Of a stretch of DNA of 5,081 nt, positions 4,727-5,081 are shown piece by piece (position 1 is the stretch's first letter; every line of letters starts with the position of its first letter). The notes beneath the pieces were generated by a model. The model worked only from the letters and a program-made list of their open reading frames with translations, was not told the DNA's origin and did no database searches. This DNA comes from Candidatus Sumerlaeota bacterium (GTDB lineage Bacteria; Sumerlaeota; Sumerlaeia; UBA8349), in contig DNPO01000144.1 in NCBI GenBank assembly GCA_003501375.1, positions 1 through 5,081 on the forward strand, given 5' to 3'. The position numbers were made by a program, and so were the translations under genes.

Positions 4727-5081
4727 ATGCACATCGAAAAATGCGTTTTAGAAGGAGCGCTCCTGATCCATCCGCGCATTTTTGAAGACCCGCGCGGGTT
4801 CTTTTTCGAGAGTTACAACGAAAACGTTTTCCGTGAAGCGGGCCTGCCCACGCTCTGGCCGCAGGACAATCATTCCCGGTCGCAACATGGCACCGTACGC
4901 GGATTGCACTTTCAACGCGGCGATGCGCAATACAAATTGGTGCGTTGCGTTCGCGGACGCGTGCTGGATGTAATCGCAGACATTCGACCGGGTTCACCCA
5001 CCTTGGGCCAGTGGATGGGTGTTGAGTTGTCCGAGGCCGACAAAGCCATGTTGTTTATCCCCGGCGGTTTTGCGCATGGAT
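4727..5081 (+). CDS. rfbC: dTDP-4-dehydrorhamnose 3,5-epimerase (RmlC/RfbC), C-terminus beyond window
   Basis: The first 118 codons of an enzyme usually about 180 residues long are present, running open to the window edge. Family landmarks are FEDPRGFFFESYNENVF (19-35), WPQDNHSRSQHGTVRGLHFQ (44-63), YKLVRCVRGRVLDVIADIR (69-87), GSPTLGQW (89-96) and LFIPGGFAHG (109-118). H61 is the expected catalytic base, and K70 is the expected active-site lysine. It epimerises C3 and C5 of dTDP-4-keto-6-deoxyglucose in the cytoplasm, the third step of dTDP-L-rhamnose synthesis for surface polysaccharides. The start at 4727 is supported by GGAAG (4716-4720), six bases upstream, and by the family N-terminus. 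It is 165 bp after the exporter with no clear terminator between them. Other rml or glycosyltransferase genes may follow to the right. Confidence 0.96.
   Translation, partial: MHIEKCVLEGALLIHPRIFEDPRGFFFESYNENVFREAGLPTLWPQDNHSRSQHGTVRGLHFQRGDAQYKLVRCVRGRVLDVIADIRPGSPTLGQWMGVELSEADKAMLFIPGGFAHG

Noticed and set aside
1..5081. CRISPR array, tRNA, rRNA or complete insertion sequence
   Set aside because: No regularly spaced repeats, cloverleaf, rRNA motif or transposase frame was seen on either strand.

Overview
The window holds seven protein genes: two run off its edges and none is visibly broken. It looks like chromosomal DNA of a bacterium with mid-range base composition. The leftward yqeK-rsfS pair and the general style of the proteins would suit a member of the Chloroflexota (Anaerolineae-like). 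That guess is weak, because no rRNA or other marker gene is present.

Layout. (1) Positions 1-1568, minus strand: a compact housekeeping operon of yqeK (HD-domain nucleotide hydrolase), rsfS (ribosome silencing factor) and a HAD-IB phosphatase cut by the left edge. rsfS and the HAD gene abut exactly (TAA then ATG). yqeK and rsfS are separated by a 61-bp imperfect palindrome next to a heptamer tandem repeat. The nadD gene that often precedes yqeK is not there. (2) Positions 1569-1785: a 217-bp spacer with a candidate extended -10 promoter for the yqeK operon, a G5/C5 hairpin and a weak candidate terminator for the gene to its right. (3) Positions 1786-3405, minus strand: an accessory segment with a higB-higA toxin-antitoxin operon followed 105 bp downstream by an orphan PD-(D/E)XK 'restriction endonuclease' gene. 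The endonuclease gene is clearly AT-richer than its neighbours, so it was probably acquired by transfer. (4) Positions 3406-3646: a divergent control region. Leftward is a higBA promoter whose -35/-10 spacer carries a perfect 7-bp-arm palindrome and whose predicted transcription start falls on the A of the higB ATG. Rightward is a promoter followed by a leader of about 140 nt with a GC hairpin and a complete intrinsic terminator just before the next gene. (5) Positions 3647-4561, plus strand: a zinc-type cation diffusion facilitator. (6) Positions 4727-5081, plus strand: the first 118 codons of rfbC/rmlC, dTDP-4-dehydrorhamnose 3,5-epimerase, which probably opens a dTDP-rhamnose or surface-polysaccharide cluster beyond the right edge.

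How the parts may work together. The left operon belongs to ribosome and nucleotide metabolism. The middle segment is a small defence or stability module of a self-regulated toxin-antitoxin pair beside a nuclease with no methyltransferase partner in view. The right part exports divalent metal, possibly under transcription attenuation. The most interesting items are the structured, terminator-bearing leader of the metal exporter, the orphan nuclease next to higBA, and the higBA promoter-operator with a predicted leaderless toxin mRNA.
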